DNA of 64,000 bases from Gigaspora rosea (lineage: Eukaryota > Glomeromycota > Glomeromycetes > Diversisporales > Gigasporaceae), in the NCBI GenBank assembly GCA_003550325.1, contig QKWP01000275.1, positions 70,758-134,757 on the forward strand, written 5' to 3'. The notes below the pieces were generated by a model. The model ran no database searches. It was not told the DNA's origin and saw nothing but the letters and a program-made list of their open reading frames with translations. This document shows, one piece after another, positions 31,965 through 44,029 of the stretch. Made by a program: the position numbers and the translations under genes. Position 1 is the stretch's first letter. The number at the start of each line of letters is the position of its first letter.

Positions 31965-32170
31965 AATCTTTTCTTTTTTTTTTTATTTATTTATTAATGT
32001 CAAGTACAGAAATAGGATAGTAGGTTACAATTATATCAGGATGATATATAAAGAAATACTATATTTAAAATTTCTAACTAATCATCTAATGATCTATGCA
32101 ATAGGGCAAGCCTATCACTTGCAGTCAGGGCTAACCATTAAACTGCTACAGAAAGAAGATGTGACATTTC
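31965..32170 (-). mobile_element. tRNA-Cys-like SINE with A-rich tail at the LINE 3' end
   Basis: The minus strand reads CTGTAGCAGTTTAATGGTTA (A-box-like D arm), then GCCCTGACTGCAAGTGATAG with a GCA anticodon-like triplet. About 110 bp later comes a run of A (plus-strand T at 31965-31993). It could be an independent SINE or the 3' UTR of the LINE just upstream on the same strand. A B box is not recognisable. Confidence 0.4.
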
Positions 32171-32298
32171 ACCTTATACTTTTCTATTTTAAACTAAAAG
32201 GTTAAATTTTTAGTTTAAGAAGGCTAGAGAAAACCAAAAATAGCAAAAAGGTTTAGATGTTAGTGAAAAATAGATAAGATATTGTAATTTTGTGAGTA

Positions 32299-33134
32299 CT
32301 ATTTAAGTATATATAGATCTAAGTCATAGTTTGATTGAGATAGTGGTTGGGTAGTATTAATAGTACTTTGAGGAAAGTATATTTTTTTGTTTCTAGTTTT
32401 GTGATTAATTTTTCGTGCAGATTCCCAATTGTGTTGAATTATATTTCTTGGTGTCCAGATCTCTTTTACGAACCAATCTAATAGATTGTTAGAAAGTTTG
32501 GTAAAAAAATTTGTTGTGTGTTTGGTAAGAAGTTGTTTTAGAGACTGAAGAATATTTTGAGGTATTGTGCCAAGAATAAATAGTAGAATATAGAAAGAGA
32601 GTTGAAAAGGAGGTTTAATAAAATTTTTGATTAATATATTAACAGTAATGTTTTCAATTTGAAGTTCTTGTTTGGTTTGAGTAGTTATTTTGTAAAAAGA
32701 GTTTATAAGTGGAGTTTTAACTGAAGGGCAGTTAAATAAATGTAATATGTCTTCCATTTGTTTACAGCTTGCACAGTTTGTTGTAAGGTATAAGTAAGAG
32801 TATCGAAGGTTTAGATTTTGTATAGTTGGTAGATTGTTGAGTAGAATTTTGAGATAGGTTGTATATAAATAAAAGTTATAGTTGTAAGAGTTAATTATGT
32901 TGAAAAATAACTGAATATTAAATAAAGGTAGATTTTGAAGAGATTTAAGTTGAAGAAGGTTATTAGTATTTTGAATAAGAAGAATATTTTTAATAAATTT
33001 GCGAAGTTTGAATGTGATAGTAAGTTCTTTCCAAGAAAAGAAGGATGGAGGAAGAAGGTAGTTTGAATTTTTTTCAATAAGCTTTTTATTAGTGCCACTT
33101 TTAGCAAGATGGTCAGCATTTGTGTGTAATGCAT
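32299..33134 (-). pseudogene. LINE C-terminal region with Cys/His knuckle
   Basis: Two frames are joined near 32890. The end of the protein contains CASCKQMEDILHLFNC, a C-x2-C-x7-H-x3-C arrangement typical of the C-terminal knuckle of RNase H-bearing LINEs. A Leu/Ile-rich tail of about 150 residues ends at the TAA at 32299. Confidence 0.7.
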
Positions 33135-33164
33135 TATTTGAGTGAGCTTTAATTTTGTGTAAAG

Positions 33165-34055
33165 TTATTGAAATATTTCAGAATTAAGAAGATAATTTAT
33201 ATTGTGTATAATGTCCCAATTTGGAAATTTAATTAAAGTGTTTTGAGAGTATTGTAGATTTTGTAGAATTTGTATTGTAGATGCATTATCTATATGAATA
33301 TTGATTGATATATTATTTGGTATTATAAGCAGAAAATAGAAAATAGATTCAGTTTCTGCGCATGTTGAATTTGGTGCATTTGGTATTGCTGCACAGAATT
33401 TAATTCTAATTTGGTTATCTAAAATCCAACCTATACCAGTTTGGATATTTGGTGTTTGAGAATGAACTATTGAAGCATCTGAATAGAAATGTAGATTGTT
33501 TAAGGGTATTGTTTTAATAAGATTATAGAGATGAATTAATTCTTCTTGATAAGAGGGAGTTATAACTATATTTTTAATCTGTTCAGTATTTAGATCTAGA
33601 ATGCTAATTGAAAGATTTGTTGGAGGTGAGGGTATATATAGTTGAGAGTGTATTTGGCAAAGAGCTTGAATTTCTTGGTGGTTAATAGATAATTTGAATG
33701 ATATAGTTTGGTCTATTTTTTGTTTTTGTGATTTGCATGTGAGATAAATTAAATTTTTTGGTGATAGTATTTGTGTTTGTGATGATGGAGTTAAGAGTAT
33801 GGTACCAGGAGTATCAAAATTTAAAGAATAGTTTTCAATTTTAAAAGAACTTTCCATAATTGAAATTATCTTTCCAAGATTTGGTTGAGTTAGAGTAGGG
33901 TAGATAACCCAGCTATTCTTTTTTGGTAAAATAAGATCTATTGTGTTTAAAAAAGGGTTTATAGAATCTAATTTAATTTGCGGCCAAGTTTGTATTATAG
34001 ATTTGGTATTAATTTTTGTTTGAGAGTTGTTTGAACCAGAAAGGAGTACGACCAC
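33165..34055 (-). pseudogene. LINE RNase H domain
   Basis: An uninterrupted 296-codon stretch. The RNase H core is in its second half: HFYSDASIV (first Asp), GIGWILDNQIRIKF, STCAETESIFYFLL (Glu) and INIHIDNASTIQILQN (second Asp). The next segment, in another frame, continues NNALHTNADHLAK, which supplies the final His/Asp region. Catalytic residues look intact although the element as a whole is broken. Confidence 0.8.
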
Positions 34056-34689
34056 GAGTGGTTTTGTAAATATGAAGATAGATATTATTCCATGGTAGTA
34101 GGTAATTATTGTTAGCAGTTAGAAGTTGTTCTAAAAGGAGAATTTTGTTGTTTTGAAGGCTTTTGATTGTAGAAGAATTGCATTTAGAGTTAAGAAAGTT
34201 ATAAATAGAGTTTAGAGTTTGATTTGGGAAGAAGTTTTGATTAATATTTAAATTGTTAATATTGATATTGTATTTTAGGAGTTAAAAGAGATAGAATATG
34301 CAAGTAAAGTTGGTAAAGCGTTTGTGTTTAGTTTGGTAAGTGAGAGTGTATTGCCATGTTTTAGAGAGCCATTCTTTAATTTTATATTCAAAAATTTGTT
34401 TTAGGAAAGGTAAAGAGTTTATAATTTTTTCAGTTATATTGCTTCCTGTATAGATACAGAGTTTGTGGAGTGAAGAAATATTGAGGAGCAAGAGGTTTGT
34501 TAGAATATTATTGCTTGTATTTAGAGATAGTTTAAGAGATCTTTTTATTTGTTTAGTTAGGAGAGTTGAAAGTTTGTTGATTTGTTAATTTATTAAAGGT
34601 GTTGCTTGAAGAAGATATTCTATTGAAGGTGCGAGAATTGTATTGAAAAGTCTTGAAATTTGAATTGGCAAAAGTTTTTTATATTGGAT

Positions 34690-35720
34690 CAGTTTAATAA
34701 AGTTTTCAATTTTTTCTATAATTTTTTCGAGAGTTGGTTTAGTTGAGCCAGTACTATTAAAAAAGATTCCTAAATAACTAATTGTATCATGGTGTTTCCG
34801 AAGAGGAATAGTTTCATTATTAAAAGTTATAGGAAGTATAGATAAAGTATTTTGGTATTTAGATTTAGGGGAGATAAGTATTAAATCTGATTTGAAGGGA
34901 TTTACTTGTATATTGTTAAGTTTATATAGTTTAGAAACATCATTTAGTAAGTTTTGAAGTGAATTTGGATCTTCACAGTATTATCCATAAATGCTAGTAG
35001 GGGTATGGTAAGAGTAGGTGGGTTTTTTTGAGTTAGTTGTTCTAGTGGTGATAGAGTATGAATTTTAAGGAGTTGTTTTTGGTATTTGGAGTTAATATAA
35101 CAAAGAATAGGATCATAATAAATTTTCTATAGGAGAGGAGAGTAGGTTTCTCCTTGTTCTATGCCAGAATATAATGATATGGGTTGTGTTGTACCACATG
35201 CTGTAATAACTTTGGCTTGGCGATTTGTATGAAGATTTGTAATGAAATCAATGCTATTTTGAGGTATGCCAATTCTCTTGCATGCTTCAGCTAGTCTTAA
35301 AATATTAATTTTATCAAATGCTTTTGACATATCCTGGAAAAGGATCTAGGCTTCTTTATTGCTTTCTTTGTAATGTTCAATTGTATTAAGTAGAATTTGA
35401 ATAGGTGTATGCATTGAGAAGTTTTTGGTAGCTGCAATGTTAAGATTGCATAAAAGTTTGTTTTGAGAGATAATATAATCTAGTCGTTTTGTAAAGATTT
35501 TAGTAAGACATTTTTTAAGAGGTTCAATAAGTGAGATAGGACGAACTTGGTCAAGTGTAAAGTCCCAATTTGATTTTTTTGGAATAAGGTATATATGAGA
35601 CAATTTTCAGGTTGAGGGAATTTGTTGAAGTTGCAAGCATTTGGAGAGAAGTAGTCGAAGAGCATTTTGGCTTTGAGTTGAGAGAGATTTGATGTGTTCA
35701 TAGTTAAGGCCTGAGGGTCC
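34690..35720 (-). pseudogene. LINE reverse transcriptase domain
   Basis: Successive frames give SHIYLIPKKSNWDFTLDQVR and PISLIEPLKKCLTKIFTKRL at 35603-35460. MSKAFDKINILRLAEACK carries the first catalytic Asp of the D-KAFD motif (35330), and SLYSGIEQGETYSPLL follows (35130). The catalytic box appears as LAFMDN near 34990, where active LINEs have F-x-DD, so one of the paired Asp residues is now Asn. There are stops at 35347 and 35126, and further breaks after the catalytic box. Confidence 0.8.
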
Positions 35721-36559
35721 AGATGCTTTTTGATTAGGTAATAAAGAAATAGTTTCAGACTACTCTTTATTAGAAATTTTGGATAAGAGATTTTCATAAC
35801 AAGGTTCATATTCTGGGTGTGGTTTAAAAGATTGTAAAATTCAGAATTTGGGGAGATTGTAGAAAGAGGCTGTTCTTGGTAATAGGTTTGAAAATGATAT
35901 TGAATTTGGGTTTTAATTTCTTTGGGATTTGTTAAAAGATTGTTATTTGTAAGAAGTCTGTCAAGATGTATGCTTGAACCGAATCTCTCAAGAGTTTTTT
36001 TAAAGAAAAGTTTTGGATTTTGAATAAAATTTAAGTCACGCTCTTGGAGTTTGACTTTAATTTCTTCTTGTATTTTTTGTTTTATTTCAAGTTCAATTTG
36101 TTTTTTTAGATGTTTCTCTTCGAGATTGAGAATAGAAGTATATTGAGAGTTTGTGAGAGTTTTATTTAAAGTTAGAGATGAGATAAGGGTATTATGTATA
36201 TATTTGTTGTAATAGTTAAAAAGTGAGTTAAAGAATTTTTTTGATTTTAGTAGTTTCTTAATAGAAATTAAGTGTTTGAGTTGATAGTGTATAGGAGAGA
36301 GTTTTATTTTTGGTTTGTTTGAGAGGTTTTTAGAGATTTTTTTAAAGGGTATAAATTTTAATGCTGCTTTGTTGATTATTTTTTCGATTTGTTGCCAGGT
36401 TGAGTTTAAATCATTGATATTTTGAATTTTGCTTATATTAGAGGTAATTTTTTTAAGTCTAGAATCAGTAAAGTCTTGGTAATTAAGAATGTGAGTTTGT
36501 GAGGCATGTTTTCATAGGAAAACCTTCCTAGAAGGCTGTTTGTATTGGTTTTGTGGAAT

Positions 36560-37262
36560 AGAAAGGATGACTTCAAGTGAAACTATATTGTGATCAGAGT
36601 TGGTAGAGACTGTGTCAAGAATATCAGTATAGTCTATAAGAGAAATAGATAAATTTGTCCATATTTGGTCAATTCTGCTATATGAGTTTTTGTGAGAACA
36701 AGTAAATTTAGTTGAGTTTGGATGAAAAAGTTGGTATATATCATGGAAGTGTGGTTTTAGAGTTTTGATAAGTTGAGATTCAGAAAGAGAGGTTTTTTTT
36801 GGAGGATGTTAATCAAGTTTAGGATTTGGTGTTGAGTTAAAATCACCCATAAGTATGATTTTGTGTTTTGAGGTTTGAATTAAAGTGTTGATTTGCTTAA
36901 GTACATCTTTTCTTTGTTGTGTTTTTTCTTTAGTAGGATAGTAAATTTGAATAACTTGAAGAGAAATTGATGGTAGAAAGAATTCTATACTTAGAATAAA
37001 ACCTTTGTATTCAAATACTTTGCCAATGTATTTGGATATTTGGTTGTAAATAAATAAACATACTCCAGCTTGTCTATTGTTAACAGAAGGACTCCAAAAG
37101 TTTTGGTAGTTAATTAGGTTCTTAGAGAGTTGTAAGAATTTAGATTCTTTTAATGATAAGTGAGTTTCAGAAAGACCAAATATATCTATTTGGTTTTCTA
37201 TAATGTGATCATAGATAAAATTTTGTTTAATATATGATGATAAACCATTAATATTAAGGGAA
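36560..37262 (-). pseudogene. LINE endonuclease domain (EEP family)
   Basis: Readable motifs: LNINGLSSYIKQNF at 37245-37200, IDIFGLSETHLSLKESKF (catalytic Glu of the SETH motif), IILMGDFNSTPNPKLD near 36850 with the GDFN signature, SYSRIDQIW, and TNSDHNIVSLEV near 36590 with the catalytic SDH. All key endonuclease residues are present, but a TAA follows NPKLD at about 36811. The domain nicks target DNA to prime reverse transcription. Confidence 0.82.
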
Positions 37263-37264
37263 TT

Positions 37265-38335
37265 AATTTACAAAATAATCTAATTTTAGATACTACTTTT
37301 TGCTACAGTATATACAATTTTAAGCACTTAAAGTTACAACTTCAGATACAATATTTATATATATAGCCTATTTTTATCTATTTATTGTTTGGAGCAAAGC
37401 AAAAAACCTTTAATTTTTCTGCATTGTGATACAAGTAGCATAGCAGGCTTTATTATGATTGGCTGATTTTTGAAGATTATCTTATCATAAGAAAGTCTTA
37501 TTAAAGTAACGATTTTCTGTTACAAGATTAAATTCAGAGCCACAAATACAAATTCCTAGAGTATAGGACAAAAAAAATTAGAAAGTTCATAACTTACTTT
37601 ATAACCTGTCAAAGTAATTTGGTAATCCGCGAAGTAATTCAGAAGTTAAATGAGAAGCAACTTATTTCATCTTGAATAGAGTATACGTTAACAAACATAT
37701 TGAAATTCTGTACTTGTTAGACAAGCAAAAGGAACTCAAAATAAAGACTTTATTTTTGGTAGTAGACGAAGGTATGGATTGTTTAATTAGTAAATATTAA
37801 GCAATGAAGATTTTTTCTTTGCTTTTAATTTGTTATACTCTTAGTATGTTAGCCTAAGATCTTGTGCACTGAAAAAAGTGAATGTCAAAATATGAAAGAG
37901 TATTGTAAATATAAAATGGGCGATAAATATATAAAAGAAGCATCAAGCTTGGATATTAAACATAGCATATAGAGTATAGTGGGCTTTATTATCACAAAAA
38001 CAGAGAAATAATCATGAGGGCTAGCTATAGAGGCGTATTTTTCAATTTAATTATTTAGACTACAAATGAATTTCTAAGAAAAAGTTATTAATGTTTTTTT
38101 TTTGTATTTAGATCTCTAGCGAGTCTTCACAAGATTGTTAATATGCTTAGATAATAGTTGTTAGATGATTTTTAAGATCTTAATATTGATAAAAATTTTC
38201 AAAAGGTGTTGAATATTAAAAATAAGTTTGAGTTTAATGTGTTTTTACTTATTGTAGTTGATTAATTATTTTAATTTATTAATATTAATTTAATTATTAT
38301 CCAATCTATAATTATTTATTAGTAATTATAAATCA
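37265..38335. other. AT-rich intergenic DNA
   Basis: No gene, RNA or definable repeat seen. Confidence 0.45.
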
Positions 38336-38339
38336 AACT

Positions 38340-38675
38340 AGTGGTATTAAACACCAGTATGCGGTGTAACATGAAGATCACTATCAAAAAAATAAACAAA
38401 AAAAAATAAACAAAAGTTAAAGTTGATAAATGTTAAGTTAGAGTTAATAGTTAGGTTAGGGTGAGGCATAGTATATAGTAAAATTTCACAAGGGGGTTTT
38501 TTTTTAAAAAAAAAAGTTTGTTTCATAGATAAAATTTTGAGTTAGAAGGTATTTTTTAAAAAAATAGCAAAACAACAAAAATTTTATGTTACACCTGATC
38601 TTTACGTTACACTGCATTTAAAAAATTTGATTGGTGAAAATCATTGTGGTGTTGAACACCAGTGGTGTGATTTAG
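38340..38675. mobile_element. MITE of the CTAACCC-core family, GGTGTTGAACACCAGT ends
   Basis: The ends GTATTAAACACCAGT and its inverse GTGTTGAACACCAGT are followed inside by TGCGGTGTAACAT and ACGTTACACTGCA. The minus-strand core reads TTTTATCTATGAAAC, CCCTTGTGAAATTTTACTAT, CACCCTAACCTAAC. This is the same core as 16667-16967 with unrelated ends. Confidence 0.7.
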
Positions 38676-38689
38676 TAACACTGTTATTT

Positions 38690-39290
38690 ATTATTGGCAA
38701 GCGATTTAGTCTTAAGGATTTATCATTAACACGTATCAAAATTTATGTTAAAAGATCTTTTAGAGCTATTTTAAACTTATGTTTATTTTTTCTTGATTAT
38801 TGATAATAGGTCAAATTAACTAATAGGTAACTTTTTGTATATGTGAATTTACATTTTACAAAAGTATTATTAAAATATGAATAATTAAATATAAAAAAAA
38901 TAATAGTTCTGTAATTAAGATTTTTTTGTTTTTTTTAAAAAAACAATAGAATTATACATATATAGTATTATATTCAAGTACAGTACTGTAATAAATTATT
39001 GTATTTTAAATTTAAAAAAAAATAAATATATCTTTTATTTAATTAATATCTTGCAAAAATATTTTATTTCAGCACGTTCTTAATATAAATTTATTAACCA
39101 ATCAGATTTTGTAAAAATCACAAAATGATCTACAAAAATTATTCAATCAAAATAAAAGCCCACAATGCTAATACAAGTTACTTTCTTAATACTTACTAAA
39201 TATATCAAAAATGTAACTTTGCATTTTTTGTTTGTTTAATTATATAATTTTTAAATTATTTTTAATTGGTTATATATATTAATTGTCACA
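38690..39290. other. AT-rich intergenic DNA
   Basis: No gene or structured repeat identified. Confidence 0.45.
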
Positions 39291-39291
39291 G

Positions 39292-39503
39292 ATGATCATA
39301 AAATTGGATGATAGTGAAATTTGAATCTATTTTATGTACGTTTTTAAAAATTTTTAGGGCCTTTTTTGTTAAATTTTTTTTATAGTTGAATTAGGATTTA
39401 GGGTTAGGGTTATTAATAAAAGAGTATAAGTGTATTTTGGTAGGGTTTATATTTTCAAATTGAGAACCCCAAATTTTACCATCATTCAATTTCATGATCA
39501 TCC
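39292..39503. mobile_element. MITE with CTAACCC tract, GATGATCATRAAATTG ends
   Basis: The left end GATGATCATAAAATTGGATG pairs with the inverted right end GGATGATCATGAAATTGAAT for about 32 bp. The interior has TTAGGGTTAGGGTTATTAAT. Its right edge abuts the next element at 39509. Confidence 0.7.
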
Positions 39504-39508
39504 ACGAC

Positions 39509-39745
39509 TAGTGATGCCACCGAAATTGATTTTTGAAAAAGGTCTATTTCGTCTTCATTAGAAAAAATTAAAATTTTTTATAAGGAAGAGCAAATAAAAT
39601 TTATATAGATATGTTCCTTATAATTTCATCTATTTAAAAAGTATCAAATAATTTTGTCTTTCAAGTAAAATAGGTCAAAAACAATTTCGTTTTCAAATTT
39701 TAATTTCGGGTTTTAGAACCCGAAATGCTTTCGTCCTCATATATA
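39509..39745. mobile_element. TTTCGTC motif element, copy 1, 8-bp TSD
   Basis: Starts TAGTGATGCCACCGAAATT and ends GTCCTCATATATA. The flanks are TCCACGAC (39501-39508) and TCCACAAT (39746-39753), 6 of 8 matching. It is about 95% identical to 46349-46587. The interior has TTTCGTC and GACGAAA-like words and TAAGGAAGAGCAAAT. Confidence 0.78.
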
Positions 39746-40107
39746 TCCACAATATTAATTTATAGAACTAATAATAACTTTTGATCTACTGGTCTATTTT
39801 AGATTATTTAACAATATTCATCTCGATAAGACTATTCCAAGAGTTCAAAATTATTAAAATCTATTTACAAGATCCTAAGATTAATCAACTTTTAGAAATT
39901 TTTTAACATTAACTAACTTTTATCTACTGGCTAGTTAACTTCCAAAATGTTCATTTTATTAAGACAATTCTAACAAGCCCAAAATTGTTAATTCCAATCA
40001 CAGGATTCCAAGATTAATAAAAATTTGTATTATTAAGCAATTATTAGTTTTTAATATAAACCAATTTGATTAATGATTATCAAATTTTCCTATCACAAAA
40101 ATAGCAT

Positions 40108-40392
40108 TTGGTCCACAATATGGATCAAATACAGTACCTCAACAAACAACATTCTGACTATTCAATCTAGGTGTGTCTTGACCACCTAGTAGGTTTAGGT
40201 CACAGATAAATTAGTCTGAGCTTCTATTTTTGCATATAATTTATATGTACTTGTTATTGTACAATTTAAGTTGTCTATTCAATCTAGGTGAGTCTTGACC
40301 ACCTAGTAGGTTTAGGTCGCAGATAAATTAGTCTGAGCTTCTATTTTTGCATATAATTTATATGTACTTGTTGTTGTACAATTTAAGTTGTT
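40108..40392 (+). repeat. Retroposon fragment with a 117-bp tandem duplication
   Basis: Units 40158-40274 and 40275-40391 differ at three or so positions (GTGTGT/GTGAGT, CACAG/CGCAG, TTATTG/TTGTTG). The preceding GCATTTGGTCCACAATATGG and one unit match 40921-41090, where the sequence continues to a poly(A) tail. Confidence 0.75.
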
Positions 40393-40403
40393 TATATATT
40401 ATA

Positions 40404-40730
40404 ATCAGCAAATTTTATATATAGATATATATTGATTACTAATCGGTCAGATATATATCGATACTAAATACCCTGTTGATTTCTATCGATAGTGATAGTA
40501 ATCGATATATATCCGATATGATAGTAATCGATATATATCTGATAAGATAAATATCGATTAATATCTATATCAGATATATATCAATTACTATCACTATCAA
40601 TAGAAATCAGCAGAAGTATTTAGTATCGATATATATCTATGATAGGTAGTAATCAATATATAACCAATATATTAATAGTGATTATAATCAATACATATCC
40701 ATGATAGTTAATAATCAATATATAATCAAT
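40404..40730. mobile_element. ATCGATATATATC palindromic motif element, copy 1
   Basis: GATATATATCGATACTAAAT, GATTTCTATCGATAGTGATA and GTAATCGATATATATC on the left are inverted on the right around about 40543. A second copy of the left half is at 52005-52165, with the same lead-in GCAAATTTTATATATAGATA. Confidence 0.6.
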
Positions 40731-40862
40731 ATAAAAACAATTAATATTTTGATAATAAAAAATAGGTTTATTATACCCAATTATACAGTACATATAATGA
40801 ATTTAATTAATTTATATTGCAAAATCAGGTTTATAATTTATTTAATATTATAATATCTTCCT

Positions 40863-41170
40863 GACCAATTACACTCTGACTCTAACAACTGCTCACCAAT
40901 AGGCCAAGACCTTCGCAAAATTAGCATTTGGTCCATAATGTGGATCTAATACAGTACACCTACAAACAATATTTTAACTATCCAAATCTAGGTGAGTTTT
41001 GACCACTCTAGTAGGTTTAGATTGCAGATAAACTAGTCTGAGCTTCTATTCTTGCATGTAATTTATATGTATTTGTCCTTGTACAATTTCAGTTTTTATA
41101 TACTATTTGTAATTACTTATATAAATTATCTAATAAAGATATAAGCAAGGCCTCACCTTAAAAAAAAAAT
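40863..41170 (+). mobile_element. Poly(A)-tailed short retroposon
   Basis: Contains GCATTTGGTCCATAATGTGG and CTAGTAGGTTTAGAT, and ends TAATAAAGATATAAGCAAGG, CCTCACCTT and a run of 10 A. The AATAAAG signal is about 27 bp from the A run. The last 60 bp recur at 42955-43010, again followed by A residues. This is retroposon-like; no Pol III boxes were identified. Confidence 0.55.
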
Positions 41171-41329
41171 ATTATAATATAAATATACAATAATGTGTTT
41201 TTTATTTACACATATATATTATCAAATATAAGCAAGACCTCACCTTAATACCAAAAAAAAAAATACATATATTATCAAATAGCAAATACCACCAAGTAAA
41301 ACCACTTTTTCTAACTTCTACTTCTAACC

Positions 41330-42360
41330 CTAACTAATTATAACTAAACACCCTAATACTAATATTAACTAAATACCCTAACCCTAACTATTCTAAATAA
41401 CAAAATTTTAAACAGTATCCACACGATCACTACATAACAAAGATTGCATTGCACCAACAAAAATGATTTAACACAAGTGACTAAACTAAGACAAAAGCCA
41501 ATATAAGACATCACATTGAAGAAGTAGCAAAGAAACTGTATGGAAGAAAGTACACTATGATAATAATGAAACCCAGTAGAACTATACAAGACCTAAGTAC
41601 AACAAAGCACCAATAACACCAAAGACGAAGATATTTACGACTTCTCTAATTACTATACACGAAGATGTATTTTAGAACTCAAAGAACGCAACTCTAGTAA
41701 CAAGGCACCAACAAATGTTCTGAAAAGCCTAAAATCAAATAGTTAAAAAATAACTATGCAACAAAAGTAACATTACGACGATACAAAAACTAGTAAAACT
41801 ATACCAAGACTTTAATCCAATGAAGCATTACTAATTACGACAACACCAACAACAAAGACATTCACGACGATAATACCAATGCAACTCCAGACACCAACGA
41901 TATAGGTAAAGAAATTATCAACGACCAGAAAACCCTAAAAAAAAAGATTAGTTAAAAGAACTAAAAAAAACTATACTAAATAGGGCAGCACCCAAAAGCA
42001 GCAGCTAAAATACGCGACAAAAATAATGCCACGACAATACCAAAACCAGTAGAACTATTTCAAGACTTTTATTCAATAAAGCACTATGACACCAGCGATG
42101 AAGGCATTCATGACCCCTGTCTTATCATTAATCAACAAAAAAAAATAAACAAGTTTAACAGTAAATAAACTACATACCCTGACACCAATGGAAAAAATTT
42201 CATGGCTCCCACAATAACAACGCCAAAAAAAAGATATTTATGACTCCCACAACAACAACACAATAACAAAGGTATTTTAAATTCCCTCTGGTAATAATGG
42301 CACCAATAATAAAGGAATTTCAAACTCCCATCTAGTAACAACAGCACTGCAATAAAGAAA
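41330..42360. repeat. Degenerate tandem array, about 235-bp unit
   Basis: Three units can be followed at 41574, 41800 and 42042, each with CCAGTAGAACTAT, CAAGACTTTAATCCAA, AAAGCACTA and GAAGAYATTYACGAC words. ACAACACCAACAA triplet-like words are abundant. Leu/Cys-rich minus-strand frames are artefacts of these words. CTAACCCTAAC-like tracts precede the array (41325-41395). Confidence 0.55.
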
Positions 42361-43349
42361 AAAAAGATTAGTTATAAGGAAAAAACAATCTGTGTAACTT
42401 TTCTAAAATTAATATAAAAAATAAAAGAAGTTAAATATTACTTTTCTTATAAGGACGCTTATACTCAGTATTTCACAAAGTCAAATATACAAAAGCAGTA
42501 TTAACAAAAACTGAAATAAAAAAAACTATAATAAATAAATAAATAAATATAAATAAAATAAATAATTAAAAAAATCGAAAATGAAAATAAACGAAAAAAA
42601 TGACAAGAGCGATTAAAAAAATAGATCTACCGGGTAGATAATCTATGAATAAAAGTAAATTATTTATGATCTGTATTGTAAATCGTAATATATAAAGTTT
42701 AAACTTATAATTTATTGCGTCATCAAAGATCTGCTGATTAATAGCTAATAATCATTACGCATCGATTTAAATAATTTGATGATAATCAATTATTAGATTT
42801 ATAATGATGTTCCTCTAATTACAATACATATCGATTATAGATATGTAATGATATATAACAAATTAATCGATATATATCATTATTTTCTATCGATATAAAT
42901 CGATTAATTGCTATATATCAATATAAATCTATATAAAAAATTTCCTAATGATATGTAACTACTTATATAAATTACCCAATAAAGATATAAGCAAGGCCTT
43001 ATCTAAAAAAAAATAATAATAATCATTATCAAATTTTTAGCAATTTTGGGATTCTGTGATTGGAATTTAATGATTTTAGAATTGTTAGAATCATTTTACT
43101 AAAACAAACTTTCTGGGTTAAATTATTCAAACTAGATTGTTAGCTCAAAAGTTATTTAATATTAAAGAAATTTACTTTTTTGATTTTAAATCAGAATGAT
43201 TTTGGGATCCTGTAATTAAATTTTAACAATTTTGGGTTTGTTAAAATTATCTCATTAAGATGAGCATTTTTGTAGCTAAATCATTGAAATTGGACTAGTA
43301 GATCAAAAGTTATTATTAATTCTATAAATAAAATATAGTTTAAAATAAT

Positions 43350-44025
43350 CTAAATCAATAAAGATATACTTTTTACATATAATAATAGTCAATGGTTCTA
43401 CTTTGAATTTTGAATATAAATTTTATTAAATTTCTTTGATTTTGTTTATTTTATTACTATTTTTTTTATAAAATTAATGATTTTAATTTTGTTTAATAAA
43501 TCACAATTTTTTAATAATATATAGTAGTATTTTAAAAGTATATTATAACTATATATTATATATTAATAAATAGCAAACTTTTTTAATTTTTATATTTATA
43601 TAAATATTTAGCTTTAGACAAACAATACTATATATTTACCTAGTTTATATAGTAAATTGCAATAATAGGCTTTTTTTCAAATACTATTTTTAGGGGGTTT
43701 CCAAAAGAAAACCATATGCACATGACAAGATACAGCAGTTTATTTTCATAAACACGCTTTGATTTTCTAATTTTAATACAGAAAAATAATAAAGTTAAGA
43801 AGAATTATGCATTCAAAATAGGTGTTTCATTTTACTTTTATGTATATAATATTTGGTTAACTTTTTTTTTAAAGTTCAACTCACTAAACCTCTTAACTAT
43901 TATAAATTGCTAGAATATTGAAATGAAGTTATAGGTAATCAAAAGGTATTTGAGTAGTTATGAGCTAAATTAAAGCATTTGAATAAATATTACTCTTAGA
44001 ATTTAAAGGTGTTGAAGAAAAATAT
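43350..44025. other. AT-rich intergenic DNA
   Basis: No gene recognised. Confidence 0.45.
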
Positions 44026-44029
44026 TATT

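Larger units (their letters stand above)
32206..37262 (-). mobile_element. Non-LTR retrotransposon (LINE) with EEP, RT and RNase H, decayed
   Basis: A 5-kb minus-strand element. Order from 37262 downward: apurinic endonuclease (EEP), linker, reverse transcriptase, connection region, RNase H, C-terminal Cys/His knuckle, stop at 32299. Domain order and RNase H place it in the I/Tad-like LINE assemblage common in fungi. The 5' side begins at the first beta strand of the endonuclease (LNINGLSSYIKQNF) with a stop just before it, so it is 5'-truncated or lacks ORF1. Many stops and several frame changes make it inactive. Confidence 0.85.
39755..43345. mobile_element. Large inverted-repeat region with arms of about 330 bp
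   Basis: 39755-40095 and 43025-43345 are inverted relatives: ATAACTTTTGATCTACTRGTC, ATTCATCTCGATAAGAC/CTCATCTTAATGAGAT and CCCAAAATTGTTAA occur in the same order. Each arm is itself a two-unit tandem of about 150 bp. The 3-kb interior holds a poly(A) retroposon, a palindrome and a degenerate tandem array rather than a transposase. The same arm word is found at 2830-2900. Confidence 0.5.
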
